From Laspinema sp963821735 (GTDB lineage: Bacteria; Cyanobacteriota; Cyanobacteriia; Cyanobacteriales; Laspinemataceae), in the NCBI GenBank assembly GCA_963821735.1, contig CAWGFK010000027.1:62001-126000 (forward strand): a stretch of DNA of 64,000 nt. Direction: 5' to 3'. The notes under the pieces were generated by a model. That model searched no databases. It worked only from the letters and a program-made list of their open reading frames with translations, and had not been told where the DNA came from. The number at the start of each line of letters is the position of its first letter. Positions within the stretch are counted from its first letter, which is position 1. Both the position numbers and the translations under genes were made by a program. Below are positions 60,868 to 64,000 of the stretch, piece after piece.

Positions 60868-63800
60868 ATGATAGAAAGCAAAATACTGACCCCAGCCCTC
60901 AACGGTTTTAGAATCATTGACCAACTGAGCGAAAATGCTCGTTCCAGCGTCTATCGCACCCTCCGATCGCGAGATAACTTACCGGCGATCGTCAAACTGT
61001 TGCATTCCGATGGAGCCAGTGCAGGAGATTTCAGCCGATACAAGCAAGAGTATGAAATTTATCGGCTCAATTTAGACGGCGTAGTCCAGACTCATGGCCT
61101 GCAAAAGTATAACCAGGCGATCGCCTTAATCTTAGAAGACTTTGGCGGACAATCCTTAAAACAATTTATCAAAAATCGGACCTTAACTCAAGCGGAATTT
61201 TTAACCCTAGCCATTCAAATTGCCGAAGCCCTGGGTTCCATCCATAGTGCCAACATCATCCACAAAGATATCAATCCAGAGCATATCCTCTTCAACCCCG
61301 AAACCGAGGAAGTCAAGCTGATTGGATTTAGCATTGCCACCATTGTTTCCCAAGAAAATCCCCCCTCAAAAAATCCCAATCTCTTAGAAGGGACTCTCGC
61401 CTATATGTCCCCGGAACAAACCGGCAGGATGAACCGCACCCTGGATTATCGGACCGACTTTTATTCCCTAGGAGTCACCCTTTACGAACTCCTGGTCAAC
61501 CAACTCCCCTTTACCAGTCCCGACCCGATGGAACTGGTCCATTCCCATCTGGCAAAACAGCCAATTTCCCCCCATCAAATCGACCCGTCTATTCCCAAAA
61601 TCATCTCCGAACTGGTGATGAAATTGCTCTCCAAAACAGCAGAAGACCGATATCAAAGTGCCTGGGGACTCCAAGCGGATTTAGTCGTCTGCTTGATGCA
61701 ATTAGAAGCAACCGGAGAAATCGAAGAGTTTATCTTAGGGGAAAATGATATTTGCCGAAAATTTAATATTTCCCCTAAATTTTATGGACGACAAGCTCAA
61801 ATTCAAACCTTAGGCTCTGCCTTTGAGCGCACCGTCAATTCCCAACGAGAAGTGATGCTAGTCGTCGGGGAAAGCGGCATCGGTAAAACCGCATTAGTCC
61901 AGCAACTCGAATCCCCCATTGCCACAAGAAATGGCTACTTTCTTTCGGGAAAATTTGACAAAAATCAGCAGGATATTCCCTATTTAGGCTGGATTAAAGC
62001 CTTTGAGGAATTAGTGGCTAACCTGCTCATGGAACCGGACGATCGCCTCAACCACTGGCAAGAGCAATTAAGAATAGCACTCGGAAACAATGGACAGGTA
62101 ATTGTTGAAGTGATTCCCGAAATGGAGCTAATTTTGGGCAAGCAGCCGCCCATCAACAGTTTACCCCCCGCCGAAGCCGAAAATCGCTTTCATTTGACCT
62201 TTCAAAATTTCATCAAAGTTTTCGCCCATCCTCGCCATCCCCTGACCCTATTTTTAGATGATATTCAGTGGGCGGATGCCGGGTCTTTGCGGCTGATTGA
62301 ACGGCTGATGACCGTGGCCGATCCGGGACTTTTTTTAATTTTATCCTATTGTGAGATAGAATCTCCAGTTCCCTTCCGAGATACCGCTTCCCCGGTTTTA
62401 GAACGGCTGGCCCAAATTGAGCAAACCGGCGGAATTGTCAATCGATTGGAATTAGAACCCTTAAGATTAGTGAGTATCAATCAGCTTTTGGCTGATACCT
62501 TTCAATGTTCCTTACGACAAGCGGGACCGTTGGCGGGATTAGTGGTAGATAAAACCGGAGGAAATCCCTTTTTTATTCAGGAGTTTTTGACCGGGCTTTA
62601 TGATGATGGATTAATTGAATTTGATAATAAAAGTTTGGCATGGCAGTGGTCGATTGAAAAAATTAAACGGCGATCGATTACGGATAATGTCGTGCAACTG
62701 CTGGCGGCAAAAATCCGGAAGCTGGGGGAACGAGAGCAGTCCGTACTCAAGCTGGCAGCTTGTATTGGTAAACGCTTCGATCTGCAAACTTTAGCGGCGA
62801 TTTCCCAGCAGTCCGTGAAAGAAACAGCGGCAAATCTGCGTGCAGGAGTCACCCAAGGGTTTGTGTTACCGGCAACGGAGAGTGCAGATTGGTCCGTGGC
62901 GATCGCCGAGTGGAAATCCGGCACTCATGAAGAAGCCAATCTCGATCGCCTCACCGCGCACTACAAATTTGTACACGATCGCATTCATGCGGCTGCTTAC
63001 TCTCTGATGTCCGATTCTGCCAAGTCTGCGGTGCATTTGAGCATCGGACAATACTGGCTCAACCAGACTCCCAGCGATCGTCGGGATGAGGTCCTGTTTG
63101 AGATTGTCAATCAACTCAATAAAGGCACCTCACCGAGTGATTCTCCCAGGGAACGCGAAAAACGCGAAAAAATTGCTCAATTAAACCTCAACGCCGGACA
63201 AAAAGCCAAGCGATCGGCAGCCTACAAAACAGCTCTCAACTATCTGAATCAAGGTCTTAACCTCTTAGGGAACGACCGCTGGCAAACGCACTATGACTTA
63301 ACTTTAACCCTCTATCAAGAAGCCACAGAAGCCGCTTATTTATGTGGTGACTTCCAGCAAATGACAGCATTAGCCAATCCGGTCATTGAGTCCAGTAAAA
63401 CCCTGCTTGATACCATCAAAATTTATGAATTCAAAATTCAAGCTTGTATGGCCCAAGCCCAACCCCTTGAAGCCGTAAAAATTGGCGTAAACATTGCCCA
63501 ACAACTGGGGATTGATTTAATCGAGCATCCCACCCGGGCCGATATCCAACGGCAACGGGAAAAAAACCAAGCGACAATGGGGGACAAAGACCCCACAGAT
63601 TTACTGGCATTGCCAGTCATGAGGGAACCCGAGAAACTCGCCGCCATGAGAATTCTCTCTAGCTTGATATCTGCCGCCTATCAAGCCGCTCCTCCCTTAC
63701 TGCCTCTGATTGTATTTGAACAAGTGAATCTATCCATTGAATCTGGAAATTCACCCTGGTCCGCCTTTGCTTATGCCACCTATGGCGTAATTTTATCCGG

Positions 63801-64000
63801 CGTATTTTGTGAAATTGAACTCGGGTATAAATTCGGACAATTAGCCTTAAATCTGTTATCTCAGTTCGGGGTCGGTCAAGCCAATGCCAAAATTTTAACA
63901 ATGGTAGAAGGGCTCATCAACCCTTGGCGCGTGCATCTCAAGGAAACCTTGATTCCGTTACGGCAAGCGGAACGGAGCGGGATTGAAAATGGAGATTTAG
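60868..64000 (+). CDS. Giant kinase/AAA-ATPase signalling protein, 5' part (runs off the window)
   Basis: An open frame of 1,044 codons from the ATG at 60868 has no stop before the window end. Residues about 15-275 are a Hanks-type kinase domain: IVKLL (Lys), IIHKDINPEHILF (catalytic loop, HKD), LAYMSPEQTGRMNRT. The metal-binding DFG is replaced by GFS (KLIGFSIA, about residue 152), so catalysis is doubtful. Residues about 310-700 are an AAA-type ATPase with Walker A GESGIGKT (334-341) and Walker B LFLDDIQWAD (about 458-467). A helical TPR-like region follows. Cyanobacterial proteins of this build (PknB/AAA/GAF/histidine kinase, up to 2,000 residues) normally end in a GAF and HisKA-HATPase domain, which would lie beyond 64000. 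Confidence 0.93.
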   Translation, partial: MIESKILTPALNGFRIIDQLSENARSSVYRTLRSRDNLPAIVKLLHSDGASAGDFSRYKQEYEIYRLNLDGVVQTHGLQKYNQAIALILEDFGGQSLKQFIKNRTLTQAEFLTLAIQIAEALGSIHSANIIHKDINPEHILFNPETEEVKLIGFSIATIVSQENPPSKNPNLLEGTLAYMSPEQTGRMNRTLDYRTDFYSLGVTLYELLVNQLPFTSPDPMELVHSHLAKQPISPHQIDPSIPKIISELVMKLLSKTAEDRYQSAWGLQADLVVCLMQLEATGEIEEFILGENDICRKFNISPKFYGRQAQIQTLGSAFERTVNSQREVMLVVGESGIGKTALVQQLESPIATRNGYFLSGKFDKNQQDIPYLGWIKAFEELVANLLMEPDDRLNHWQEQLRIALGNNGQVIVEVIPEMELILGKQPPINSLPPAEAENRFHLTFQNFIKVFAHPRHPLTLFLDDIQWADAGSLRLIERLMTVADPGLFLILSYCEIESPVPFRDTASPVLERLAQIEQTGGIVNRLELEPLRLVSINQLLADTFQCSLRQAGPLAGLVVDKTGGNPFFIQEFLTGLYDDGLIEFDNKSLAWQWSIEKIKRRSITDNVVQLLAAKIRKLGEREQSVLKLAACIGKRFDLQTLAAISQQSVKETAANLRAGVTQGFVLPATESADWSVAIAEWKSGTHEEANLDRLTAHYKFVHDRIHAAAYSLMSDSAKSAVHLSIGQYWLNQTPSDRRDEVLFEIVNQLNKGTSPSDSPREREKREKIAQLNLNAGQKAKRSAAYKTALNYLNQGLNLLGNDRWQTHYDLTLTLYQEATEAAYLCGDFQQMTALANPVIESSKTLLDTIKIYEFKIQACMAQAQPLEAVKIGVNIAQQLGIDLIEHPTRADIQRQREKNQATMGDKDPTDLLALPVMREPEKLAAMRILSSLISAAYQAAPPLLPLIVFEQVNLSIESGNSPWSAFAYATYGVILSGVFCEIELGYKFGQLALNLLSQFGVGQANAKILTMVEGLINPWRVHLKETLIPLRQAERSGIENGDL

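Overview
The window is chromosomal DNA from a cyanobacterium, most likely a filamentous Oscillatoriales-type strain. The HIP1 octamer GCGATCGC is everywhere. The gene set is typical of the phylum: pcyA (phycobilin synthesis), sufR-sufBCDS, the ferredoxin:thioredoxin reductase catalytic subunit, a cyanophycinase/cyanophycin synthetase pair and split-alpha transhydrogenase genes. The order-level placement is inference.

Layout. 0.1-5.4 kb: a small membrane protein, a broken coiled-coil/membrane gene, a UPF0175 antitoxin-type gene carrying an in-frame miniature transposon, an Rpn/PD-(D/E)XK-like protein, two DUF1517 paralogues (both frameshifted) and trmD. 5.9-12.6 kb: cphB and cphA, an unknown gene, a REP-like repeat cluster, pcyA (frameshifted), acylphosphatase and an overlapping antitoxin/PemK pair. 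12.6-16.4 kb: an unknown coiled-coil protein with a Ser/Thr kinase whose reading frame breaks before its membrane tail, then a Uma2 nuclease. 16.7-23.6 kb: the iron-sulfur region sufB-sufC-sufD-sufS, ftrC and divergent sufR, with three perfect CAAC-N6-GTTG SufR-type operators. 24-28 kb: a large palindromic repeat and pntA1-pntA2-pntB.

27.9-32.5 kb is a gene graveyard. It holds a MITE-like palindrome, decayed antitoxin-like and aspartyl-protease genes, a broken IS630 element that cut a MazE-type antitoxin at a TA while leaving the mazF/pemK toxin intact, and a decayed IS5/IS1182-type element. 32.6-46 kb is mostly housekeeping: Gfo/Idh/MocA oxidoreductase, MIF homologue, flavin reductase, cobM (frameshifted), lgt, SirB1, SRPBCC, a mechanosensitive-channel-like protein (frameshifted), a dynamin/Era-like GTPase, an unknown 440-residue protein and murF. 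45.8-53.7 kb: exonuclease, AAC(6')-like acetyltransferase, a lipoprotein, two TetR-controlled divergent pairs and mutL. 54-64 kb: a very large subtilase with repeats, PPC domains and EF-hand-like loops (two frameshifts), an SH3b protein, small unknown proteins, and the start of a giant kinase/AAA-ATPase signalling protein that runs off the right edge.

Two themes recur. First, many conserved genes are split by single-base indels, several in A or C runs. For sufS and pcyA this looks more like sequence error than gene loss. Second, intergenic DNA is rich in palindromes: a dispersed AGAAACC(C/G)GGTTTCT unit, REP-like repeats, MITE-like elements, and two homologous terminator-capped small-RNA candidates at 35.9 and 59.9 kb. 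No tRNA, rRNA or CRISPR array was recognised.
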